Shown: piece by piece, positions 57,185 through 64,000 of the stretch
Position numbering within the stretch: the stretch's first letter is position 1
Layout: each line of letters starts with the position of its first letter
Assembly: GCF_014648855.1 (NCBI RefSeq)
Contig: NZ_BMRX01000010.1
Location: forward strand, 248,001-312,000
Length of the DNA stretch: 64,000 nt
Direction of reading: 5' to 3'
DNA from: Streptomyces parvulus
GTDB lineage: Bacteria; Actinomycetota; Actinomycetes; Streptomycetales; Streptomycetaceae
Position numbers and translations under genes: made by a program
The notes under the pieces: model-generated
The model's database searches: none
The model's input: only the letters and a program-made list of their open reading frames with translations
Told to the model about the DNA's origin: nothing

Positions 57185-58510
57185 TCAGGACGCGTCGATG
57201 AAGCGGTCGAGCACCCGCACCCCGAACTGGAGTCCCTCGACCGGCACCCGCTCGTCCACGCCGTGGAACATGCCCGCGAAGTCCAGCTCCGGCGGCAGCT
57301 TGAGGGGCGCGAAGCCGAAGCCGCGGATGCCCAGGTCGTCGAAGGACTTGGCGTCCGTGCCGCCGGAGAGCATGTAGGGGATCGCCTTCGCGGCCGGGTC
57401 CTCGGCGACCAGCGCCGACTGCATGGCCTCGACGAGCGCACCGTCGAAGGTCGTCTCGACGGCCTTGTCGGCGTGCACGTCCTCGCGCACCACCTTCGGG
57501 CCGAGGATCCGGTCGAGGTCGGCGAGGAACTCCTCCTCGTACCCGGGCAGGAACCGGCCGTCGACGTGGGCGGTGGCCGCGCCCGGGATGACGTTGACCT
57601 TGTAACCGGCGCCCAGCTGCGTGGGGTTGGCGGTGTTGCGCAGGGTGGCGCCGATGAGCTTGGCGATGCCGCCGAGCTTGGCGAGCGTGGCCTCCATGTC
57701 GTCGGCGTCGAGTTCGATGCCCATCGCGTCGCCGAGTTCGTCGAGGAACGCCCGGGTCGTCTTGGTCACACGGATCGGGAAGGTGTGCCGGCCGAGGCGG
57801 GCGACGGCCTCCGACAGCTCGGTGATCGCGTTGTCGCGGTGGATCATCGACCCGTGCCCGGCGGTGCCGGCCACCGTCAGCTTCATCCAGTGCATGCCCT
57901 TCTCGGCCGTCTGGATCAGGTAGAGGCGGCGCTGCTCGCTCACGGTGAAGGAGAAGCCGCCCACCTCGCTGATCGCCTCGGTGACACCCTCGAAGAGGTC
58001 GGGGTGGTTGTCGACCAGGTGCCGGGCGCCGTACGTGCCGCCGGCCTCCTCGTCGGCGAGGAACGCCAGCACGATGTCGCGCGGCGGCTTGCGCCCGCTG
58101 CGCAGCCGGTCGCGGACGACCGCGAGGGTCATCGCGTCCATGTCCTTCATGTCGACGGCGCCGCGGCCCCACACGCAGCCGTCGGCGACCTCGCCGGAGA
58201 AGGGGTGGTGGGTCCAGTCGTCCGCGTTGGCCGGGACGACGTCGGTGTGGCCGTGGATGAGCAGCGCGGGCCGGTACGGGTCCTCGCCCTCGATCCGGGC
58301 CACGGTGGAGGCCCGCCCGGGGTGGGATTCGAAGATTTGCGGTTCGAGTCCCACCTCCGCGAGCTTCTCCGCGACGTACTCGGCGGCCTTGCGCTCGCCC
58401 GGCCCCGAGTGGTCGCCGTAGTTGCTGGTGTCGATCCGGATCAGCTCGCGGCAGAGGTCGACGACCTCGTCCTCGCCGGTGACGCTCCTGGCCGTGCCCG
58501 AGTCGCTCAC
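57185..58510 (-). CDS. M20 family metallopeptidase (ArgE/DapE-like)
   Basis: Protein of 441 residues. Metal ligands are visible in LLIHGHTDVVP (His88, Asp90), WGRGAVDMKD, the catalytic FLADEEAGG, and a late FHGVDERVPVEGL. A dimerisation domain occupies the middle (VAGTAGHGSMIHRDNAI). It hydrolyses an amide or peptide bond using two zinc ions; the exact substrate is not clear. The GTG at 58510 has GGGAGG 6 nt upstream and is preferred over the longer ATG form. Confidence 0.9.
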   Translation of the reverse strand: MSDSGTARSVTGEDEVVDLCRELIRIDTSNYGDHSGPGERKAAEYVAEKLAEVGLEPQIFESHPGRASTVARIEGEDPYRPALLIHGHTDVVPANADDWTHHPFSGEVADGCVWGRGAVDMKDMDAMTLAVVRDRLRSGRKPPRDIVLAFLADEEAGGTYGARHLVDNHPDLFEGVTEAISEVGGFSFTVSEQRRLYLIQTAEKGMHWMKLTVAGTAGHGSMIHRDNAITELSEAVARLGRHTFPIRVTKTTRAFLDELGDAMGIELDADDMEATLAKLGGIAKLIGATLRNTANPTQLGAGYKVNVIPGAATAHVDGRFLPGYEEEFLADLDRILGPKVVREDVHADKAVETTFDGALVEAMQSALVAEDPAAKAIPYMLSGGTDAKSFDDLGIRGFGFAPLKLPPELDFAGMFHGVDERVPVEGLQFGVRVLDRFIDAS

Positions 58511-58674
58511 GTGGTTCCTCCCGCTGTCGCTGCTGGTGGGTCCGTGCTGGTGGGTCGCTCTCATCCTCTCTCCCCGGGCGCCCGAGCCCAAGGAGGGGGG
58601 TGATCGGCCACCCCGGAAAGCCTGGTAATGTTTACGTCGTCGCCGCGGGCAACGCCCCGCGCGGCAGACACCTT

Positions 58675-58762
58675 GTCCGGGTGGCGGAATGGCAGACGCG
58701 CTAGCTTGAGGTGCTAGTGCCCTTTATCGGGCGTGGGGGTTCAAGTCCCCCCTCGGACACCA
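58675..58762 (+). tRNA. tRNA-Leu (anticodon GAG)
   Basis: 88 nt including encoded CCA. The acceptor stem GTCCGGG pairs with CTCGGAC (one G-T). The anticodon stem CTAGC/GCTAG holds loop TTGAGGT, giving anticodon GAG for CUC/CUU codons. The long variable arm (GCCC...GGGC) is typical of class II tRNA-Leu. The T-arm is GGGGG-TTCAAGT-CCCCC. The gene is intact with no adjacent integrase. Confidence 0.96.
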
Positions 58763-58766
58763 GCTG

Positions 58767-58790
58767 AAACCCCTGCTGAGCAGGGGTTTT
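58767..58790 (+). terminator. Intrinsic terminator after tRNA-Leu
   Basis: A 10-bp perfect stem (58767-58776 with 58780-58789), 3-nt loop and a T-rich tail (TTTTCTGCTTTT). This is the most classical rho-independent terminator in the window. Confidence 0.85.
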
Positions 58791-58815
58791 CTGCTTTTCC
58801 CCTAGAGTGGTCGCC

Positions 58816-59187
58816 ATGACCACCCCCCTCTGCCCCTGCGGCCGGTCCGAGCCGTACGAGAAGTGCTGCGGGCGTTTTCACGCCGGGGCCACCGCGCCGA
58901 CCGCCGAGGCGCTGATGCGCTCGCGCTACAGCGCCTTCGTGAAGGGCGACGCCGGGTACCTGCTGCGGACCTGGCACCCGAGGACCCGGCCCGCGCGTCT
59001 GGATCCGGACCCGGGCACGCGGTGGACCGGCCTGGAGATCCTGGACTCGGCGAACGGCTCCGCCTTCCACACCACGGGGACGGTCACGTTCCGCGCCTCG
59101 TACCGCGGCGGCTCGCTGCACGAGCGGAGCCGCTTCGAGCGGGTGGACGGCGCGTGGGCGTACGTGGACGGGGAGTTCCTGGACTGA
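58816..59187 (+). CDS. YchJ-like SEC-C motif protein
   Basis: Protein of 123 residues. The N-terminal CPCGRSEPYEKCCGRFH is a SEC-C zinc motif. It is followed by the YchJ-type domain with APTAEALMRSRYSAFVKGDAGYLLRTWHP and the late RFERVDGAWAYVDGEF. Function is unknown; the fold is NTF2-like. A TAGAGT hexamer 8 nt before the ATG could be a -10 box for a leaderless transcript. An upstream GTG adds three residues. Confidence 0.88.
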   Translation: MTTPLCPCGRSEPYEKCCGRFHAGATAPTAEALMRSRYSAFVKGDAGYLLRTWHPRTRPARLDPDPGTRWTGLEILDSANGSAFHTTGTVTFRASYRGGSLHERSRFERVDGAWAYVDGEFLD

Positions 59188-59202
59188 CGGCGCCCCGGGC
59201 GC

Positions 59203-59904
59203 TCAGGGCGCCAGGATGTCCAGCTCGTGCAGCGCCCCGACGGTGATCTGGCGGGTCAGTTCCTCGGCGCGCTCGGCGTCCCGGGCCCGTACCGCCTCGG
59301 CGACCTGGACGTGCAGGGTGACGGCGGCCGGGTCGGGGTCCTCGAACATCACGTCGTGGTGGGTGCGGCCGGCCAGCACCTCGGCGACGACGCCGCCGAG
59401 GCGGGCGAACATCTCGTTGCCCGAGGCGGTGAGGACGACGCGGTGGAAGGCCACGTCGTGGAAGAGGTACTCCTCCAGCCGGTGCCCGCGCGAGTTGGCG
59501 ACCATGCCGAGCGCGCACTCGGTCAGTTCGGCGCACTGCTCCGGCGTGGCGAGCCGCGCCGCCAGCCCGGCCGCGACCGGCTCGACGGCCGACCTCAGCA
59601 CGGTCAGTGAGCGCAGCTGCCGGGGGCGGTCGGCGCCGGCCAGGCGCCAGCGGATGACCTGCGGGTCGTAGACGTTCCACTCGCACTCGGGCAGGACGGT
59701 CACGCCCACCCGGCGGCGGGACTCCACCAGGTGCATGGACTCCAGCACCCGGACGGCCTCGCGCATCACGGAGCGCGAGACCTCGAAGCGCTGCGCCAGT
59801 TCGTCGGTGCGCAGAACGCTGCCCGCGGGGTATTCGCCGGCTGTGATGGCGGGACCGAGGGAGTCCAGTACGCGGCCGTGCAGCCCTCGGCCCGGTGTGC
59901 TCAT
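59203..59904 (-). CDS. gntR: GntR-family (FCD) regulator of the gluconate operon
   Basis: Protein of 233 residues. The winged helix-turn-helix reads LRTDELAQRFEVSRSVMREAVRVLESM. The C-terminal FCD all-helical domain shows metal-type residues: Asp/His in FHDVAFHRVVLTASGN and His in LHVQVAEAVR. FCD regulators bind sugar acids, so gluconate or a phosphate derivative is the likely ligand. It is divergent from gntK, and a palindrome lies between them. Confidence 0.9.
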   Translation of the reverse strand: MSTPGRGLHGRVLDSLGPAITAGEYPAGSVLRTDELAQRFEVSRSVMREAVRVLESMHLVESRRRVGVTVLPECEWNVYDPQVIRWRLAGADRPRQLRSLTVLRSAVEPVAAGLAARLATPEQCAELTECALGMVANSRGHRLEEYLFHDVAFHRVVLTASGNEMFARLGGVVAEVLAGRTHHDVMFEDPDPAAVTLHVQVAEAVRARDAERAEELTRQITVGALHELDILAP

Positions 59905-59968
59905 GCACTCAGCGTACGGGGCGCGTCACCGGATCAAAAAGTCAGACTTATATGTCACAGCCTCTTGA

Positions 59969-59984
59969 ATTAGTCGTACCTAAT
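59969..59984. promoter_or_regulatory. ATTAG-N6-CTAAT palindrome, candidate GntR operator
   Basis: Perfect 5-bp arms ATTAG (59969-59973) and CTAAT (59980-59984) around TCGTAC lie in a notably AT-rich patch (59935-59995) between gntR and gntK. Position and symmetry fit a GntR-family operator controlling both divergent genes. Confidence 0.55.
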
Positions 59985-60041
59985 GGGTTTCAGTTGCGTC
60001 GACATCACGTGTCGACGAAGACAGCAGACAGCGAGAGTGCG

Positions 60042-60569
60042 ATGCAGCGACTGCACACCCCCCATGTCGTCGTGGTCATGGGCGTAGCGGGCACCGGGAA
60101 GACCACCATCGGCCCCCTGCTCGCGGCCCGGCTCGGCGTTCCCTACGCCGAGGGCGACGACTTCCACCCGCCGGCCAACATCGCCAAGATGACGGCCGGC
60201 ACCCCGCTGACGGACGAGGACCGGTGGCCGTGGCTGGATGCCATCGGCGGCTGGGCGCACGGCCGGGCGGGGCTGGGCGGGGTGGTGAGCAGCTCGGCGC
60301 TCAAGCGGTCGTACCGCGACCGGCTGCGGGCGGCCGCTCCCGGTGTCGTCTTCGTGCATCTCACGGGCAGCCGTGAGCTGATCGAGGACCGGATGGCGCA
60401 CCGGCAGGGCCACTTCATGCCGACGGCCCTGCTCGACTCCCAGTTCGCCACGCTCCAGCCGCTCCAGGCGGACGAGGCCGGTGTCGCGGTGGACGTCGCC
60501 GGTACGCCCGAGGAGATCACCGAACGGGCGGCGAGCGCCCTCGGCGACCTGCCCGAGCCGGTCCTGTAA
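60042..60569 (+). CDS. gntK: Gluconokinase
   Basis: Protein of 175 residues. The P-loop is VVVMGVAGTGKTTIG (about 9-23), followed by EGDDFHPPANIAKMTAGTPLTDEDRWPWL, the gluconate/Mg region of thermoresistant gluconokinases, and LKRSYRDRLR plus HRQGHFMP. It phosphorylates D-gluconate to 6-phosphogluconate. ATG 60042 is used; a GTG at 60009 adds 11 residues. First gene of the rightward gluconate operon. Confidence 0.93.
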   Translation: MQRLHTPHVVVVMGVAGTGKTTIGPLLAARLGVPYAEGDDFHPPANIAKMTAGTPLTDEDRWPWLDAIGGWAHGRAGLGGVVSSSALKRSYRDRLRAAAPGVVFVHLTGSRELIEDRMAHRQGHFMPTALLDSQFATLQPLQADEAGVAVDVAGTPEEITERAASALGDLPEPVL

Positions 60570-60613
60570 CCCCCGCACCGTCCCCCGAACCCCATCACCG
60601 CAAGGAACCCACC

Positions 60614-62011
60614 GTGACCAGACTCAGCGTCGAGATGCTGGCAGCGGACACCGTCGAGCCGATCACCTCGGCCGGCCACGCCCAGCTGGGCATCGCCGTG
60701 CTCCTCGGCATCGCCGTCATCGTGCTGCTCATCACCAAGTTCAAGCTGCATGCCTTCCTGTCGCTGACCATCGGGTCGCTGGCGCTCGGCGCGTTCGCCG
60801 GGGCGCCGCTGGACAAGGTCATCACCAGCTTCACCGCCGGGCTCGGCTCCACCGTGGCCGGTGTCGGCGTGCTGATCGCGCTGGGCGCGATCCTCGGCAA
60901 GATGCTCGCCGACTCCGGCGGCGCCGACCAGATCGTGGACACCATCCTCGCCAGGGCGACCCCGCGTTCGATGCCGTGGACGATGGTGCTGATCGCCTCG
61001 GTCATCGGACTGCCGCTCTTCTTCGAGGTCGGCATCGTCCTGCTGATCCCGGTCGTGCTGATGGTCGCCAAGCGCGGCAACTACTCGCTGATGCGGATCG
61101 GCATCCCGGCCCTCGCCGGCCTCTCCGTGATGCACGGCCTGGTCCCGCCGCACCCCGGCCCGCTGGTCGCGATCGACGCGATCGGCGCCAACCTCGGCGT
61201 GACCCTGGCCCTGGGTGTGCTGATCGCCATCCCGACGGTGATCATCGCGGGTCCGGTGTTCTCGAAGTACGCGGCCCGCTGGGTGGACGTCCCCGCTCCC
61301 GACCGCATGATCCCGACGCGGGCCTCCGAGGACCTGGAGAAGCGCCCGGGCTTCGGCGCGACGCTGGCCACGATCCTGCTGCCGGTCGTGCTGATGCTGC
61401 TCAAGGCGCTCGTCGACATCATCGTCGACGACCCGGAGAACGTCGTACAGCGCACCTTCGACGTCATCGGCAACCCGCTGATCGCCCTGCTGGTCTCGGT
61501 GCTCGTCGGCATCTTCACGCTGCTGCGGCCCGCCGGGTTCGGCAAGGACCGGCTGTCGGGCCTGGTCGAGAAGGGCCTCGCGCCCATCGCCGGCATCCTC
61601 CTGATCGTCGGCGCCGGCGGCGGCTTCAAGCAGACGCTGATCGACTCCGGCGTGGGCCAGATGATCCTGGAGATCTCCAAGGACTGGTCGATCCCGGCGC
61701 TGCTGCTGGCCTGGCTGATCGCGGTGGCGATCCGGCTGGCGACCGGTTCGGCGACGGTGGCGACGGTCTCGGCGGCCGGACTGGTCGCGCCGCTCGCGGC
61801 CGACATGTCGACGACGCACGCCGCCCTGCTGGTCCTGGCCATCGGCGCCGGCTCGCTGTTCTTCAGCCACGTCAACGACGCCGGCTTCTGGCTGGTGAAG
61901 GAGTACTTCGGGCTGAACGTCGGCCAGACCATCAAGACCTGGTCCGTCATGGAGACCATCATCTCGGTGGTCGCCGGTGCCCTGGTCCTGCTGTTGTCCC
62001 TGGTCATATAG
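60614..62011 (+). CDS. gntP: Gluconate permease GntP family
   Basis: Protein of 465 residues, very hydrophobic with about 12-14 membrane segments. GntP-type signatures include GKMLADSGGADQIVDTIL, GLPLFFEVGIVLLIPVV, MHGLVPPHPGPLVAI and HVNDAGFWLVKEYFGL. It is a proton-coupled gluconate importer. The GTG start has AAGGAA 7 nt upstream, 44 bp after gntK. Confidence 0.94.
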   Translation: MTRLSVEMLAADTVEPITSAGHAQLGIAVLLGIAVIVLLITKFKLHAFLSLTIGSLALGAFAGAPLDKVITSFTAGLGSTVAGVGVLIALGAILGKMLADSGGADQIVDTILARATPRSMPWTMVLIASVIGLPLFFEVGIVLLIPVVLMVAKRGNYSLMRIGIPALAGLSVMHGLVPPHPGPLVAIDAIGANLGVTLALGVLIAIPTVIIAGPVFSKYAARWVDVPAPDRMIPTRASEDLEKRPGFGATLATILLPVVLMLLKALVDIIVDDPENVVQRTFDVIGNPLIALLVSVLVGIFTLLRPAGFGKDRLSGLVEKGLAPIAGILLIVGAGGGFKQTLIDSGVGQMILEISKDWSIPALLLAWLIAVAIRLATGSATVATVSAAGLVAPLAADMSTTHAALLVLAIGAGSLFFSHVNDAGFWLVKEYFGLNVGQTIKTWSVMETIISVVAGALVLLLSLVI

Positions 62012-62065
62012 GCGTACGGGACACCGGCGAGTCAGTAGCAGGAGTACGGCGGCAGGAGTACGACG

Positions 62066-62827
62066 ATGACGGCTCACCCCCTCTTCGACATCACGGGCCG
62101 CACGGCCCTGGTGACCGGCTCCAGCCGGGGCATCGGGCTGGCCCTGGCCAGGGGCCTCGCCGAGGCCGGCTGCCGCGTGGTCCTCAACGGGCGCGACGGC
62201 GCACGCCTCGCCGAGGCGGCCGCCGGGCTCCCGGGCGAGGTGCACACGGCCGCCTTCGACGTGACCGACGGCCCCGCCGTGGCCGCCGGGATCGCGGAGG
62301 CCGAGGAGCGGGTGGGCCCGCTGGACATCCTGGTCAACAACGCGGGCATGCAACTGCGGGCGCCGCTGCTGGAGTTCGCGGACGACGACTGGCACCGCGT
62401 CCTGGACACCAATCTCACCAGCGCCTTCCTGGTGGGCCGGGAGGCCGCGCGCCGGATGACGGAGCGCGGCCACGGCAAGATCGTCAACATCTGCTCGCTG
62501 CAGAGCGAGGTGGTCCGGCCGGGCATCGCGCCCTACGCGGCGGCCAAGGGCGCGCTGAAGATGCTCACCAAGGGCATGTGCGCCGACTGGGGCCCGCGCG
62601 GCGTGCAGGTCAACGGGCTGGGTCCGGGCTACATCGAGACCGAGCTGACCCGTCCCCTGGTGGACGACGAGGAGTTCAGCGCCTGGGTGCGCGGGCGCAC
62701 CCCCGCCGGGCGCTGGGGCACCACGGAGGACCTGGTGGGCGGGCTGCTGTTCCTCGCCTCGCCCGCCGCGGACTTCGTCGGCGGGCAGGTGCTGTACGTC
62801 GACGGCGGCATGACGAGCGTGCTGTGA
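62066..62827 (+). CDS. SDR family oxidoreductase, gluconate 5-dehydrogenase-like
   Basis: Protein of 253 residues. The NAD(P) loop is TGSSRGIGLAL, with NNAGMQ, the catalytic Ser/Tyr/Lys in NICSLQSEVVRPGIAPYAAAKGAL, and a C-terminal FVGGQVLYVDGG. Its place between gluconate permease and an idonate-type dehydrogenase points to interconversion of 5-ketogluconate and gluconate (IdnO-like). The stop overlaps the next start by 4 bp (GTGA). Confidence 0.88.
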   Translation: MTAHPLFDITGRTALVTGSSRGIGLALARGLAEAGCRVVLNGRDGARLAEAAAGLPGEVHTAAFDVTDGPAVAAGIAEAEERVGPLDILVNNAGMQLRAPLLEFADDDWHRVLDTNLTSAFLVGREAARRMTERGHGKIVNICSLQSEVVRPGIAPYAAAKGALKMLTKGMCADWGPRGVQVNGLGPGYIETELTRPLVDDEEFSAWVRGRTPAGRWGTTEDLVGGLLFLASPAADFVGGQVLYVDGGMTSVL

Positions 62828-63891
62828 ACGCCGGCGGCGGAGCGGCCTTCGTGCCGGGCTGTGTGATCCACGGCGCCGGGGACCTGCGGGTCGAGGACGT
62901 GCCGGTTCCCCACCCGGGTCCGGGTGAGGCGCTGGTCGCGGTGCGCTACGGCGGTGTGTGCGGTTCCGATCTGCACTACTGGCAACACGGCGGGGTCGGC
63001 GACTTCCGGCTGCGGGAGCCGATGCTGCTGGGGCACGAGGTGGTCGGGACGGTACTGGCGTACGGCTCCCCGGGTACGCCGGGTCCGGCCGCCGGCACGC
63101 CCGTCGCCGTGCACCCGGCGACCCCGTGCGGGGTGTGTCCGGAGTGCGCGGACGGGCGGCGCAACGTCTGCCGGGACACCCGGTACCTGGGCAGCGCGGC
63201 CCGCTTCCGGCACGTGCAGGGCGGCTTCGCGGCGCGGATCGCGGTCCCGGCGGACCGGCTGCGGGCCCTCCCGGCGGGCCTCGGCCTGCGGCGGGCCGCG
63301 CTCACCGAACCCCTTTCCGTGGCGCTGCACGCCGTGCGGCGGGCCGGTGATCTGAGCGGCCGGCATGTGCTGGTGACCGGTGCCGGGCCCATCGGCTGCC
63401 TGGTGGTCGCGGCGGCCAGGGCGGCGGGCGCGGCCCGGGTGACGGTGACGGACCTGCTGCCCAAGGCCCTGGAGTACGCGCGGGCGGTCGGCGCCGACGT
63501 GCTGGTACGGGCCGGCGATCCGGACGACCCCGGGTGGCCGGCCGAGGTGGACACGGCGATCGAGGCGTCCGGGGTGGCGGCGGGTCTGGACACCTGTCTG
63601 CGGCTGGTCCGGCGCGGCGGGGTCGTCGTCCAGCTGGGCATGCTGCCGCCGGGCCGGAGCCCCTTCGCGGGCAACCTGGTGGTGAGCCGGGAGATCGAGG
63701 TGCGCGGCGCCTTCCGCTTCGACGAGGAGTTCGACGCGGCCCTCGGCCTGCTCGCCGCCGAGCCCGCGTTCGACGCCCTGGTCGGCGCGGTGGTGCCGGT
63801 GCGGGACGCGGAGTCCGCCTTCGAACTGGCGGCGGACCGGAGCCGGTCCTGCAAGGTGCTGCTGGACTTCGGCGCGGTCCCGGTGCGCTGA
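62824..63891 (+). CDS. Zinc-dependent dehydrogenase, L-idonate 5-dehydrogenase-like
   Basis: Protein of 355 residues of the MDR family. The catalytic zinc is bound by Cys in YGGVCGSDLHYW and by GHEVVG; a structural zinc lobe holds CGVCPEC and CRDTRY; the NAD loop is VTGAGPIGCLVV. The HYWQHGGVGDF segment is typical of L-idonate 5-dehydrogenase (IdnD). With the SDR it would convert L-idonate to gluconate via 5-ketogluconate. GTG start overlaps the SDR stop, so translation is coupled. Last gene of the operon. Confidence 0.88.
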   Translation: MNAGGGAAFVPGCVIHGAGDLRVEDVPVPHPGPGEALVAVRYGGVCGSDLHYWQHGGVGDFRLREPMLLGHEVVGTVLAYGSPGTPGPAAGTPVAVHPATPCGVCPECADGRRNVCRDTRYLGSAARFRHVQGGFAARIAVPADRLRALPAGLGLRRAALTEPLSVALHAVRRAGDLSGRHVLVTGAGPIGCLVVAAARAAGAARVTVTDLLPKALEYARAVGADVLVRAGDPDDPGWPAEVDTAIEASGVAAGLDTCLRLVRRGGVVVQLGMLPPGRSPFAGNLVVSREIEVRGAFRFDEEFDAALGLLAAEPAFDALVGAVVPVRDAESAFELAADRSRSCKVLLDFGAVPVR

Positions 63892-63927
63892 GCCCCCGGG
63901 ACCGGCCGACGGGCCCCGCGCCCCCGG

Positions 63928-64000
63928 CTAGGAGGACGCCGCCTTGTCGAGCTGGAACGCCTCGTTGCCCTGGCCGATGCGGGCGTGCCGCTCGGGCGCC
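63928..64000 (-). CDS. C-terminal fragment of an unidentified gene (window edge)
   Basis: Read leftward from base 64000 the frame ends at TAG 63928-63930. It gives about 23 residues ending IGQGNEAFQLDKAASS, with GC-rich third positions. It is convergent with the dehydrogenase. Too short to identify. Confidence 0.4.
   Translation of the reverse strand, partial: APERHARIGQGNEAFQLDKAASS

Noticed and set aside
3547..57700. TTA (bldA-dependent) codons in real genes
   Set aside because: The TTA/TAA trinucleotides I checked at 3698, 17401, 21125, 52261 and 57603 are all out of frame in their genes. This was not an exhaustive scan.
55910..58603. 897-codon plus-strand frame across chpC, chpH and the peptidase
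   Set aside because: Crosses three genuine minus-strand genes and their terminators; composition is low complexity.
58675..58762. tRNA-Leu as a prophage or ICE attachment site
   Set aside because: The tRNA is intact, there is no integrase nearby, and I saw no repeat of its 3' end within the following sequence.

Overview
This is high-GC actinobacterial DNA, almost certainly from a Streptomyces chromosome (core region). The evidence is the GC-rich third codon positions, frequent GTG starts, chaplin cell-surface genes, a conservon (histidine kinase, roadblock, DUF742, GTPase, P450), mycothiol ligase and a full Pup-proteasome locus. From memory the order matches the S. coelicolor interval around SCO1625-SCO1684. 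Many of the same genes (helY, tatC, tatA, pafC, pafB, pafA, prcA, prcB, pup, dop, mpa, trmI, the RecB-like nuclease, metH, PAC2, mshC, DUF3090) are also clustered in the M. tuberculosis Rv2092c-Rv2135c interval. I saw no insertion sequence, prophage, CRISPR array or rRNA.

Layout. 1-2 kb: tail of a siderophore-interacting protein, a GNAT acetyltransferase and an RluA-type pseudouridine synthase. 2-6.6 kb (minus): the conservon rarABCDE, with start/stop overlaps and a P450 lacking the EXXR motif. 6.9-14 kb (minus): Ski2/Mtr4-like helicase, tatC, tatA, two small proteins, pafC and pafB. 14-25.6 kb: two FKBP isomerases, pafA directly behind an MFS exporter with a divergent LacI regulator, then prcA, prcB, an endonuclease VII-like HNH gene, pup, dop and the ARC/Mpa ATPase. 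25.9-33.2 kb: a ferredoxin, a secreted protein, tRNA m1A58 methyltransferase, a site-2 protease with CBS domains, a RecB-like Fe-S nuclease, an orphan LuxR-type response regulator and an orphan peptide-binding lipoprotein.

33.5-43.4 kb: HAD phosphatase, cobalamin-dependent metH, and the glycerol regulon gylR-glpF-glpK-glpD with two matching candidate GylR operators. 43.5-52 kb: a PAC2 protein, mshC with an upstream operon (histidine phosphatase, DUF3090, PI3/4-kinase-like), CorA, a ferritin-like protein, an F420-dependent oxidoreductase and an aldo/keto reductase. 52.3-57 kb: a RecD2-like protein that has lost its ATPase motifs, an acidic protein, a DUF5703 protein, a long sortase-anchored chaplin carrying a collagen-like tract, and the short chaplin chpH. 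57-64 kb: M20 peptidase, tRNA-Leu(GAG), a SEC-C protein, and the gluconate/idonate operon (gntR divergent from gntK-gntP-idnO-idnD). A partial gene lies at each end of the window.

How the genes work together. The Pup ligase PafA, depupylase Dop, Pup, the Mpa ATPase and the 20S core form one tagging and degradation route. Pup already ends in Glu, so no deamidation step should be needed. Glycerol and gluconate each have a complete uptake-kinase-oxidation set under a local regulator. The conservon proteins are expected to form a membrane-associated GTPase signalling complex. Most units end in strong perfect hairpins, which are listed individually.
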